Position numbers and translations under genes: made by a program
Shown here: piece by piece, positions 25,901 through 38,185 of the stretch
How the letters are laid out: each line of letters starts with the position of its first letter
How positions within the stretch are numbered: position 1 is the first letter of the stretch
DNA from: Acanthopleura granulata
Taxonomy: Eukaryota > Mollusca > Polyplacophora > Chitonida > Chitonidae
Direction of reading: 5' to 3'
Assembly: GCA_016165875.1 (NCBI GenBank)
Contig: JABBOT010000002.1
Coordinates: 32,681,106 to 32,745,105, forward strand
DNA length: 64,000 nt
The notes under the pieces: model-generated
Database searches by the model: none
What the model was told of the DNA's origin: nothing
The model's input: the letters and a program-made list of their open reading frames with translations, nothing else

Positions 25901-27310
25901 GAACGTGCCCGTTGTTGCAGATAAAATATTTAGATAATGCTAGTTTACGTAAACAATTTAAAACCTTCTTTCAGATTCGATCAGAAAAAGGTTTACAAAT
26001 TGGGATGAATTGTGTTGGATAATAGTTTTATTCTCACCATTATTTTCTTATATCGATCATGATGATACATTCTTAAATTTCGTCCCATCAGAAATAACAA
26101 AAATCTCCAATTAACTGGAAAAGACAAAGGTGAAAGTATCGGGGGGGGGGGGAGGGATCTGAAATTGCCACACACTGAACAGTTTCCCGAATATGTGTAC
26201 CCTAGCGTCATGTACGGTCTGTCAGTCTTCGAGATACAGTCAACAGACAAAGTAATGAATATTATATAAAGTATGGAAAAAATGAAGGCATTCGGCATGT
26301 TGATACATGTTACGGTATAAAAGGTTTTGAAGGGCGCCAGACAAATTCATTGCCTGACGAATACGATGACGCAATGAGCAGGCATTTTGAACCTGTGTTA
26401 AGAATTTCTAAAGCCGATTTACGTAGTAAAAGGTGGGAAAAGTAGATAAACGCTTTGATGTTAGTATTCTGAAGTATGTGGTAAACCAAATACCAGAGTA
26501 TCACGCCTTTTGATGGAGCAGGCACAAAAAATGACAAATACTTATCTTCAAAGTCAAAGGAACTAGAAGAGAAACTAATACATGGTCCTCTGTGTTGGTG
26601 TTCCATTAATTACAGTGCGCACGTGCGTTGTGAGCTGCATATGGAACATGCTTTCCTTTTTGTATCAACATATTATATTATATACAACCTTATGACATAT
26701 TTTATTGAATTAATATACATTTAAAGGAGCGGAAATTTATGTTTGTGTGAATAATATAACGATTTCAAAAAGATATAACCTCATGATTGTTTCCTGGTAG
26801 TAAATTGTTCACCCGATTATATGCCCGAAAAATTCTGGATATGGCGGTAAACTATAATGATTCATTCTTTATATTATCGCTAGTTTCCTATTTTTAAATT
26901 TGCACTGATTTGAACGCGTGAATCTTGATCCAATATTCGTGTATTTTATTTTTTACCAATCTGTTTGCAGTACATTTGCAGTTCGATTGATGTACCAGCT
27001 GCTTCGGCTGTATACAGTTCTTGTCTTTTTGCACCTGGATAGTAAGATTTCTATGGGTACCATAGTTTCAAATTTTTGCTGTTCATTCTAGTTTAGCTAT
27101 CATTCTTGCGCGGCCATTCTCACATTCTCGTGTGCCGGTGTAAGATACCTAAACAGCCATTGTTACAGCTTATCAGATTGCCTTTCCACTTTGAAATGAC
27201 TAAATTTACCCTTAACGACAAGCATAAGAAAGCGTGCCATCTCGGGTATGCAGCGTTGCTTTGCAATGCTTTATGTTGAACAACATAACTGTCGCAGCAA
27301 TGCTCATAGG

Positions 27311-27348
27311 GCAGAGAGAAAGAGAGAAAGAGAAAGAGAGAGAAAGAG
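27311..27348. repeat. GA-rich microsatellite
   Basis: GAGAGAAAGAGAGAAAGAGA-type purine run. Confidence 0.85.
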
Positions 27349-28538
27349 AAATGGATGTGTTTATGGGGAGATATTCACTTATTACACCTGTGTAATCTGT
27401 GTGTCACAGGGCAAGCGACAGGTTGATAGAGCACTGTGTCTGCCAGCCACAAAACTTACTTTAATGATTATGTCAGGTAAAACAAATGGGCCTGAGAATG
27501 TGTTAATGTTGCTATCTGACTATCTTACCTTGGGGCGAGCATTTCTCAACTCGACAGCTTATAGCTTACAAACTCAATTCATTCTCTGCCCCCTAGCAAA
27601 CTGACTCAGATGAGTGAAGCCCACCTCTGTAGGATTTATACCGCGCTGTTATCTCCACTGAGGAGAAGACAGAGTCGGGATAAATTATTTTGTCACAATC
27701 TAATGATGACATTTTTTCTTTTAACACAATCTAGCTTGTTGGGTGTATACTTTACACTTAAAGGTGAGGCAGGTAACTATCAAAGAATTAATTAAACTCC
27801 CTGACACTCACCGCAAGGCCTTTTATACAAAGTAAACCAGATTTCGCCACAAGAGAAAACAAGTAATTTATTCCAGCACAACGCTTAAGGAGAAACGCAC
27901 AGATTAGAACTCGATGTATAGAACAATGCTCATTGACTTAATTTAATGAAACTTCTTACGGATGATTATCTCGAGAAGCCTTCTTAATTCTCTTATCACA
28001 CAGAGGCAACAAGGCCATATTACACCCCTTACCTCATTCGTGTATTGAAAAATACACATACAGCGAATTAAGAAAATAAGCTAACGTTTCGGAGTAGAAA
28101 TGCACAAGAAAAACATAAACGCTCGAAACTATTGCATCATTGTTGTAAATAACGAGCAGTAAGGAGGGACCACCCATCGAACGGGTAGATTACAAGAACT
28201 TGTGGACAAATGCGATATTGTGTGCTCTCTTCGGAGTACAAAGCCATCTAGAGGAAATCCAGCATTACGACATTTCCTATTGGCGATTTAGTGTGACGCG
28301 CAGACATAATAGTGTCTGATGATCCCAGTCGAAACTAGCACAGTATACACAGGTATATTGTTATGTAATGTTCGACTAGGAAAATCTACCCATAGATTGC
28401 AGAAAGCTCTGTTTACAGCAATTCACCTTTGACTAAATCGATCTGACCACTGGTCAAAGGAGTGGACGGTCGGTCAGTCTGTGTGTAGTTGAATTCTTTT
28501 GTACAGTTTTCCAGTCTTGACGGTCGATAAGCATCTTT

Positions 28539-28554
28539 GGGGGGGGGGGGGGGG
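28539..28554. repeat. Poly-G run (16 G)
   Basis: An uninterrupted run of G, of uncertain true length because such runs are error-prone. Confidence 0.85.
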
Positions 28555-29094
28555 TCAGGTGCGGTTGAGGATGACCCGAGGACAAACACTACGCCATTAT
28601 TACTGCCTCGAGCACAACCACCGCCGGATGATAAATGAAATTTCCCCATCTGATAAGAAGAACTTCAAGCGACTTCCGTGGCAGTCGATCTTTTATGTAT
28701 CTTTTATCTCTATCTCCAAATGGTGTGAAGTGATTTTCAAACAACCTGGCGAGATTGGCAGCTCCAACACAAAGGTGTTAAACATCTTATGTATCACATC
28801 AGAAAAAACGCCGCTCAGAAACTAGTGAGTGTTGTTTGGTTATAAATGAGCCGTCAACAACCTGAATTGTACATGTAAGAGGAAGGCGGAAAAATGAATT
28901 CCGTTAAGCCCGGGGGATGTTTCCAGGCGATTACACATTAAATACCTACTCCATAACAACTCAGAAATGGTCGGAGTACACAGTTCATTTATTTGTTTGA
29001 TTGTTGCTCAAACTCATCCTCAACAATTGTTCACTTATAGGATGACTTTCAGTTTTATGGGTGGAGTTGAAAACTGATATTAGGCAAGTTAGTG

Positions 29095-29450
29095 ACGAAG
29101 TTTTCCACGTGTGACGAAAACACCACATCATACTGATCTTCAACTTCAGACGGTGCAAACGGCCCAACGACAGCCGCCGACCGCTTTTTGTCACCAAAGC
29201 CCAACAAGAAGTGAGAGCAGTGGAATATACCAACTTTGCAGGAAAGCGGAGTGAACTTTTCCACATGTGACGTTTATAATATCTTATTGATAGAAGACAA
29301 GTCATAGGCTGTTCAAATGGCCCCACGTGTGTCATCGACCATTTTTTGTCAATAAGGCCCATCAAGCTGTGAAAGCGGGAGAGGGTACCATGCAGTTCCC
29401 TGTCCAACATTGGGTTTGAACCCAAACCTCGTGCGTCGTAGCCATCATCA
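29095..29450 (-). mobile_element. tRNA-headed SINE (family B) with duplicated 3' part
   Basis: On the minus strand a tRNA-like B box, GGTTTGGGTTCAAACCC, lies at 29427-29411, followed by GGACAGGGAAC, CCCGCTTTCACAGCTTGATG and GGCCTTATTGACAAAAAATGG. The part after the head occurs twice, about 156 bp apart (29255-29395 and 29099-29236), both copies in the same direction. It shares its order with the plus-strand copy at 63270-63560. A 146-codon minus frame across it is a by-product. Confidence 0.6.
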
Positions 29451-30108
29451 ACCTATAAATGCTCTATTATGTAATTCGCCATTTTTCAATGGTTATCTAT
29501 TGATTACAATTTACTTTAGCTAATTGAAACACATCACCAATAAAACCAATCTGTGAACTCATCTCTTGACGAAAGCAATACTCGTGGAAATCACAGCCGT
29601 TGTTTTTCTATTCTTCTTCGTATATCTCATTAATTTCGTATCCTTGGAAAATCATTTCTTATTAGGTATCCTTTCCCGGTAGATAATTGTTTTCGAAACA
29701 ATAGAAATCAGGAGAAAAACCCCGCTTTATCATGACTTTTTCTGAGATCGCTTTTTTCTATTTACAACGGTTCAGAGGTTATATGTTACATGTGTGATTT
29801 GCCCGTGTGATACGCACGGCCCGTGGTATAGCGCACCCACTAACACTGTATCACTCTGTGGCTACTGTTTGAATTACCTACACCCTCTTTTCTCTTCACG
29901 ACGTTAAAGTTTCCAGGAGCCAATTTCAAAGGCCATTCTTCAATGAAATAAGAATTTAAGGCTCCATTATTTAAACAAAATTATTACGATTGCTGGAAAT
30001 TGCAGTTCAACATATGATTATGTCTTATTTAATACAACCCTGTTTTTTGACGCCCTGCAGAACATGAGCTTTTCCACTTGCGCAAGAGAAGTTTTTGTAC
30101 ATACGCAA
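29451..30108. other. Non-coding DNA, no feature seen
   Basis: AT-rich, only short frames. Confidence 0.45.
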
Positions 30109-30420
30109 TCATGATAATTTCAAGCAGAACAAAGATAACCTGAAGGTACACAATGATAATTTGGAGGTACACAATGACAGCTTGAAAGTACAAAATGATA
30201 ATTTCGAGCCACACCCAATGATAACCTGAAGTGCACAATCGTATCTTCGAGCTACACAATGATAACTTCGACGAAAAAATTGATCACTTCGAGCTACAGC
30301 ATGGCAACTTTAAGCTACACAATGATAGCTTCGAGCTACACCAAGCATTTTAGAGTTACGCAACTTCGAGGTAAGCAAAGATAACTTAGAGCTACACATT
30401 AACGACTTCAAGCTACAAGA
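30109..30420. repeat. Minisatellite, about 21 bp unit, about 15 copies
   Basis: The consensus is near TGATAACTTCGAGCTACACAA. Copies vary in length (18-24 bp) and are diverged, which suggests an old array. Confidence 0.9.
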
Positions 30421-33400
30421 TTATTAATGCAAATTTCATTCATATAATGAATTTTGTACTAGAACAAAAGTGTAATACATTGCTTCTCAAGCTATGGCTG
30501 CTTTCCTGATGCGTCAGTACAAGCTATATTTAGGATCTGTTTTGTGACCTCAACGTTAATTACTCAAGACAAACTGGTACTGGCATATTTCATTTATAAT
30601 CTTCTCCTGTCGAAAGAAAAAATCGGCCATATTTTGGGACATCAAGCTTGTAGCTTCCTGAGGGGTGATATTGCTAAGAAATACTGTTTGGTAGGGAATC
30701 TTCGATGTTTTCTTTAAAGAAGTGAACAACTTATGCTATTTCCTTTCTATTGGCGATTTGAAGAGAATTGATCAAAATATATTACATTAAGCCTGAACAC
30801 AATATACGCCCTGCAGGTATTACACAATATGGTTTGTGTTAATGTGGAAAATGTGACAAATAATGTCAATAATATAAACCTGACTCGCTGAGTTGATTTC
30901 ATTTACATCGTTGAGGGATTTTAAGGGACATTAAAACCACTTTTTCTTGCGTCATTTCGTCAAGTCTGCAAATATAGGAGAAAATCTCAGTATGCACCTG
31001 GACCCCCTGTCATTCACTGGACAGTCATCTACTCATCAAGTGTTTATTATTGGTAGATCTTTTTTTACCAAAATGCCTATATTACTTAGGTATATCACAT
31101 GCAAAAACAAAGATGATGGCTTCTATATTGAATTGTGTCGGTATAAATGTAGTCTACAGGGCAATGTACCTGGTGACGTTTTCTTACATTATTTATCATC
31201 TATATTCACTTGGGCGTGCTGTCCATTTTCCTGGATCGGCTTGGAGGCTTGGGGGGGGGATGCTAAGGTAAGGGCTGGGGTCGACGTTAGAGTCAAGGTA
31301 CCTGGACCACAAGCCAAGGTTTTCTCATGGAGCCAATCTCTAGTAATTATAAAAAACAATCGATAAACAAGCGACAGAAAGAAAATGTCGTGACTTTGTG
31401 GTCTGCTTCTTTGCCAATTATTGTGGTATAGCTGGGTACGATTGATGCTAGGTTAATATACATCTGATTGGATTGCTAACGTCGACTATGAAGACTAATA
31501 TTGCTACCTTTGTCCTAGCAAATGAAACTACAAACTACACATTCGTCCGGCTCATTTTCAGATTTGTACTTTTAGTTGGCAAAGTTCCTAATCATTTGTT
31601 TTCTTACTGGCGTCAGATATTTTTTCTGCAGTTGAATTATTTAATATGTAATATGGATGATCGAAAAGCTCTCACAGGCTGATTTTTCCAATTACAAATG
31701 GCTGATTAGTGTTAATTACTAGGAAGGGTCAGAGAAATAGTGTGGGAAAACTGCTTCCATCGACTAAATCATTACCGAGATAATAAACACCTTTTGTTTA
31801 GTTTATTGCCATCAGAAGCAACCATACTGTTAATATACTTACTTCTTAATGATGTTTACATTTACAGGGCGATTTCGAGCACAGCGTTATAAGACGTAAT
31901 TGCAAAATTTCTATCATCATTTTCAAAACTCAAGAGAAATTTTTAGGCCGGTCCACGGAAAGGGTTTATATTCTAATAATCTAAAATTTAAAATTAAGTA
32001 CTCAACTTATATGTACATTTTCATAAATTTCAAAAAACATAAACTAGATATGCTGACAAATGAGACCAATTATATGTAACCGAGCGGTGACAATACCGGT
32101 AGAACAATTTTCAGATGCATCAGATAACTGCTCACAAAGCACCAAAAGCACAGTCAGAAGGGCAGGGGGAAAACATAAATGTACGAATTTGACTTGGCAG
32201 AGCAAACAGATGTCGTTCATCGATATATATGTATATACGGAATTATTGTTTCAGGTTATAAAAAAAATGCGCAAACAAATTCATTCTGTACTTTTTTCAA
32301 ATTGGATAACGATGGATTCGGGAATAAAAATTGTATACATGGTTGGAAAGGTCAGTGAAGGCTATTGCTTGACCAACTCAGTACATTAGTATTCATGGAT
32401 TTCTTAAAATACACAAGTCATTACCCGGATGAATCACAGCCATGGTTATTTCATCAGGTTTACCTACCATTAAAATTAACTATCTCCTGTCCATATTTTG
32501 ATCAAGGGCTTTTAAGAAAAATGCCGTGGGAATATACGTCTACTTTTTATCCTATTACAGCTACCTCAATTTACTGGTAATTACGCTGTGCAATATGGAA
32601 TATTTGTTTCGAGTTTCGTTGGGGATAGAACTTAATTTGCAGTTTATTTGTTATAAATACACTAATTGTGCTTGACCTAGAAGCACGGAAAGAAAACCAT
32701 TTCTAGTATATATATTTATAAACACACATATACGTCTATAATCTCCCAGATAAAAATCCAGAATTGGTACTTTTCAGCGTTGATATCACATTTTATACTT
32801 CTACCTTCCCCACGTATTTATTCCTTTTTGAAACATACACGTATTCCAGCAGATGATAAGTCCATTGTATTCACATAAATTTCAACTAAACATACTAAGT
32901 CATATTGATTTTCTATCTTGAAAAATTTCGCGCGTTTAATTTACAGTCGCTCTATATCTAGATATCTTGCAAACCATTTTGTCACATTACATATGCAGGA
33001 ATAATTATCCGAAAAGAGTTACTATAATATTCAATAGTATGTGCAAAACGTCTAGGAGGCACAAATGGGCTGTTCACAGATAATAATCAACGGTCACACG
33101 CTATATTCATGAACTCATATATTAAATGTATCAAACTTGCGCCAGTGACAATCACAAGCTTGACCAATACATACTTATTAATGAAACATGAAAGGCAATT
33201 ATCGTGTTTTGGAATATACGATATAGAATTACTGTCGACCTCACTATTATTAGCCCAGGTGGACCACGATTTGAGCATAAGTGGGCAAATCATCCGGTAA
33301 AGTCCCATATCAGGTATAGAATTAGCAATTAATTTGCACTCTTCCCCACCCAGATTTAATGGTTTGTCCGGAGTCCGAAATGTATTTTGCAATCTAAATT

Positions 33401-35934
33401 GAACATTGTGTTTTATAAAGGACTAGATATCATATATCATATACAACTTGCTTTTTTACAAGGCTCTGCACGCGGTAATTTAACCGGACACCTGTTCTAT
33501 CTGGTCAGTCACGTGGTCAGACCACACGGAATGATTACGTCATTCAATTTACATATGGTCTTCATTTGCCACCCTGTTTAACCCGTCAGTATATCCCGAC
33601 ATGTCTATTTATCTTGCCCATTTAACCATTATGTCTTTCGGAGAGGTGACACTTTCCCGCCTTCCCAGAAGGTGCCCCTGAGGTGTCTCTTGGTGCTGTA
33701 TGGTACGCTAAAACTTTCCATTCATTGCTATTCCAGCTGCAAATCAACGTGCCATCCAGCTTGGCATAAACACAATGATTAAAACAGCAGTTTAGACACC
33801 TGCAGTGAATAATTAGATAAATTCGCCAAAAAGAGAATTACATATATCGCAGTTGATAGAGTAGTCAATTTGCAGAAAGGTTATTAGAAAATGCAATGAG
33901 CAGCTTTTCACAGCTGCCGAAACAGAAACTTTAAATAACGTAAATGACACTCGACTTACACATTCTGGAAAGTCACTCCTCCTCTGCATTTTTATCTGGT
34001 ACGATAAAGGTATTTCCAACAGGGAACCTTTATGTGCATATGATTTTAATCGGTCTAAAGGAAATATTGCTCAGAAATATGCATTACGATAGACATATAC
34101 GTGTGTAAAAATGATATCTTGGATACTGCGAAATATAGTTTTCGTGGTTGGACGACAAATTTTGATTGACATTTTCAAAATTATGTGTACTTTTGGTATA
34201 ATATTGAGGCTTATAGATTATACGGCCAAAACGCAGGTGTACTATTATCATTGGTCTCCAAAGTCATGTATATTCTCTTTAATCATTCATATACTTACAT
34301 AGCCTATAAGAAAGATATGTTACACTTCGCAACTATTAGCTTGTAGCGCTATTGAAAACCTCTTTGTGTATTTGTGGCATTGCTTGTGTATGTACATAAT
34401 TGATCAAATCGATTTTTCCCAATAAGGGTATGAATATGTATGGTGAATCATTGATATAAATCGCAGAATTGTGTTAGAAAACATTAAATTTAAGAAAGCG
34501 ATGCACGACCGGCGTGCGCATGTCATCAAAATATCATTAAATTAAAGAACAATAGCAGGAAACCGAAATATGTAGATTAGTTATCCAGGTTGGTCAGAGA
34601 AAAGTAGTGCAAATATATACACGTATAAAGATGATATCTGGACATAACCATATACAAATTATGTCCAAAAATCAGACACTTAAACGTTAAGAACCTTTCC
34701 GTCCATTTACACAACAAGCAGCCAAGTTTTTCGTTTTTTCTCGATCAGTATAGTTTGGAAATCTCTCTGTTAATTCCATACTGTAAACCAGCACTTCATG
34801 TTGATATCCCTATGTGTCAAGAATAATATTCTGTATTGTTCACAGCTCATCATCCTTCATACTGATAAGTCTTATTGTCATGATGTCCACATCTATCAGT
34901 GCTATATATATATATCTATCTTTAACGTCTTAAATAATAATAATCAGGGCGCTCTTAAAAATTCTGGATATTTAAAATTATATAAAAACTAATGATTCGT
35001 TAACTAAAATATAACCACAGCCGAGGAAAGCCGATAAAGGGAATTTCATCGGTTTACTCTTCCCTTTTTCTCGTCATGAAACCCGTTAACTGCACAGCAA
35101 TCCATAATGGCATGCAACAGCTTTCGTCGGCTGGGAAACGCAACAGCCTTTAATAGTTTCGAGTTCGAACACTTTTGTCGTGGGAGAGTTCAACTGTGTC
35201 ATGTGACATGTCAGGCAAAAATGTCAGGCAATTTGGTTGATCTAATTTACCGATCACTTGTCTTGCCGTATTAGGGAGGTACAAACGAACTCTCCTTCAG
35301 TCATGAGCTTAAATTAAAACACTCCCAGCTCCTCAGTTTTCCCTATCGTATGTCTGGTCTAAGTAACTTTTTTTGAAACTTTTCTTAGACGCCCATGTTA
35401 TAGTAAATGTAATCAGAAATAGTTGCCTAACATTTTTGACAGGTCACATGGTACAGTAGGGCTTTTCTTACCTTTAACGATAAAAGAGTTCAATCTCGAA
35501 ACTCCTCTATTGTATTATCTGACCACGATCTGTACAGTCACCACGGGTCATTACACATGTTTCCCCTCTCCTCATCTTTCAAGACGTGATTTATCCTTCA
35601 TTCCCTTACAAAAATTATGTAACTATGAACTCTTAACAGACATACATTGTATGATTATACAAATCTAATGTTTTCATTCTGCAACAACAGTAATAATTAC
35701 TGGTCTACGTTATGCACAATTTTTACCTTTAATACATATGGCCCAGTCTGCATGAGCCAGCTTTCTTCTGTATTAATTTTAGTCTGCGCTATAAGTTATA
35801 ATGCTTTTTGTTAAGATGGTATAGGTATCAAGATTTGTCTTTTATCAGCATTTCGAAAAGCTGACCCCATGGATTTAGCTACATGTACATCACTCATCCA
35901 TTTACTCGCAGCGATCTACATCTACATGGTAAAG
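30421..35934. other. Gene desert, AT-rich
   Basis: No gene or well-formed repeat was recognised. An eight-G run lies at about 31252. Slightly GC-richer parts occur near 33470-33800 and 35020-35350. The longest frame (30947-31366, 139 codons) is not protein-like. Confidence 0.4.
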
Positions 35935-36475
35935 ACGTCTAGCAGATGACCATTTGAAAAACGAGGGGTATTTTTCTATCCATATGTTGATTCTGCCTAC
36001 CCTTTAAAATCTGTATGTTTCTCAATCAGAAATGATCAGCCGAGGGGATCGCATGTCGCAGCGGCTTTAAAACGCTTGCGTTGTCGGCTGTTTTAATCAT
36101 TGCTTCTGTGCAAAAATTCCCCCAGTCCGCCATCTTTTGGTCAACCATCAACAGAATCCGGTAAACTCCGTGATGTGGAGGTCATCGGTGCAGGATTCAC
36201 ATTGTTACATAAGTAGCTCAAGCGCCGAAAACTCCGACACTGTGGAGAATTTATTGTAAACAAAAATGTTTCGCTGTAGGCCAGTAGTTGATAACTGTGC
36301 CGCTGCCTAAAACAAGCGATGTGAGCTTAACACAAGCGTTTTAAAACCACTGCGACATGCGATCCCCTCGGTTGATCATTTCTGATTGAGGAACATACAG
36401 ATTTTAAAGCGTAGGCAGCGTCTAATTACGGATGGGAAAATACAACTCGTTTTTCAAACGGGCCTCTGGTAGACG
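35935..36475. mobile_element. Foldback/MITE-like element with long terminal inverted repeats
   Basis: A left arm of about 144 bp (35935-36078) is the reverse complement of the right arm (36333-36475), with mismatches and a few indels. Both contain CTTTAAAATCTGTATGTT / AACATACAGATTTTAAAG and GGGGATCGCATGTCGCA / TGCGACATGCGATCCCC. The 254 bp centre has no reading frame. Both ends lie near GACGTCT/AGACGTT, but no clean target-site duplication could be fixed. It has no transposase, so it would be non-autonomous. Confidence 0.75.
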
Positions 36476-37159
36476 TTGTATCGGTACCATACAACGTCTA
36501 ATTCATCAGGCAAATGACAGGTGACTGTAAGTAGCTAACTTGGTATCCTATACTGCGCACTTTTGTGCGACGCGGCCTGGGTATTTGTTTATAGTCGCCA
36601 TCTCCTCATGTGTAAACGAATGAGTTCCAGTAGAATGCATTCTCAGTCCTGTTTCGTGGTTCCATTTACATGTCAAACAGCAATACCTGACACTGGAGCA
36701 TACTTTTTATTTACGATGACTTCTGTGTTTAATGCTCAATAATAATGAGTTCACGGTTTGCCAATTTTGGTCAACCCTGGACAAGAAAAGTAAATTACAC
36801 AATGCTCTTCAAGGTTGAAAATTGTACTCGAAATTTTATCAATTACTGAACAAATTTTATTGAACATTTTTTTGTTGCTGCTGTGTCTTCGTGTAAACGT
36901 TAAAAGCCAAAAATACAACTAAAGTGTATATATATTTAAATGTATAACCAAAGAACGAGAGTTTTAACTGAACAGACTTGAGAAACAAAAATGTAAAGAG
37001 AAATTAGCTTTGTGACTGAATGACACTGGTCAGATGTGCATAGCTTGAGTGAAAACTTCACACAGCTTCCAAAGTTACCAATGTTCTTATCCCTGCATAC
37101 ATGGTTGACATGATATATGCTTAAGTATACAAAGTGGTGGGCCACCAAGGCGGGGGACT

Positions 37160-37394
37160 GGGTGGTAGTGCAGCTCAATGACCCACGAACCTCTTCATCA
37201 GGGCATCAGATCGCAGTGAGTTCAAGTCCAGCTTTGGCTGGCTTCCTCTCCGGTCGTGTATATCACATGGGCTCTTCACCGTTTCTTCCACCATAATGCT
37301 GTCCCCTGTCGCTAATACGCGAAATATTCTAATTTGGGTACCGCATAAAATACCAATCAAATAAATAAATAAGAAAATAAATAAATAAATAAAT
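37160..37394 (+). mobile_element. SINE (family A), plus strand, diverged
   Basis: A tRNA-like B box region (GTGAGTTCAAGTCCAGC) is followed by GGCTGGCTTCCTCTCCGG, CCACCATAATGCTGTCC, ACCAATCAAATAAATAAATA and an AAATA-repeat tail. The order matches the better copy at 56641-56890. The unmutated family tail reads GTATAAGTGAAATATTCTTG; here part of it is lost. Confidence 0.75.
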
Positions 37395-37891
37395 TTGTTT
37401 TCGGAATAATAACAATGAATGTTAAAGGAAGAGCAACGGACAGCTGTTACATTCCAAGTCACTGTTGTATATAGACTAATGAATGCCATGCCTGAATGCT
37501 GTTCTATACAAAACCATACAGTGTGTTAATTCAAAAGTCGTTTTCTCCCTATCTCGGTCTCAGCTTTAAAATATTAAAATGTACGCCACGCACCGTGTTC
37601 TTATATTGTGTAAAATTAAAAAATTATAAAATAACAGATAAGTGACAGTATGATACCAAGCACCAAAAAAAGAGCAGATAAAAACTGAATTTTGAGTGGG
37701 ATACCATTGGAATATTTTGAGATACTGGTATATAAGTTAATGCAAACATTAATATATATACTGACATAAGTTAATGCAAACATTAATATATATAATGACA
37801 CCCCATGCCCCTGAGCCTATGCCTGCAATAATATTTGGAGTACAAAATTCCGTGCAGTTAAACAGTCATCAGCGTATTAGATCATCAACAG

Positions 37892-38185
37892 GTCTCAGCC
37901 CCATTCCATATTCCATACGGTTCTCAGCATACAACCACATTCCATACAGCTTTCAGTATACAGACAAATTCCATACAGATTTCAGTATAAAGACACATTC
38001 CATGCAGATCTCAGTATACAGACACATTCCATGCAGATCTCAGTACACAACCACATTTCACATATGCATCCACATTCCATACAGTTCAGAGTACATACAG
38101 CCACATGTTATATAGCTCCCATTATACATTTCATGCAGTTCTCAGAATATAACCACATTTCATAACAGCTCTCAGTACAGGCAAT
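37892..38185. repeat. Minisatellite, about 26-29 bp unit, about 11 copies
   Basis: The unit is near CAGTATACAGACACATTCCA followed by TGCAGATCT. The middle copies are almost identical, the edges diverged. Confidence 0.88.

Larger units (their letters stand above)
25901..29094. other. Non-coding DNA with simple repeats
   Basis: It holds an 11-12 G run near 26142-26152, a GA-rich simple repeat at about 27311-27348 and a 16-G run at about 28539-28554. A mixed-composition part (27400-27830) could be regulatory. No gene was found. Confidence 0.45.

Noticed and set aside
28985..29425. 146-codon minus-strand frame
   Set aside because: It overlaps a tRNA-headed SINE with a duplicated body; the peptide is not recognisable.
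29411..29427. tRNA gene suggested by a perfect B-box-like palindrome
   Set aside because: No matching A box, cloverleaf or anticodon arm; it fits a SINE head.
30109..30420. Regular 21 bp repeats considered as a CRISPR array
   Set aside because: The units are contiguous with no unique spacers, and the genome is eukaryotic.
30947..31366. 139-codon plus-strand frame
   Set aside because: No family resemblance, low-complexity G-run inside, and a competing frame on the same strand.
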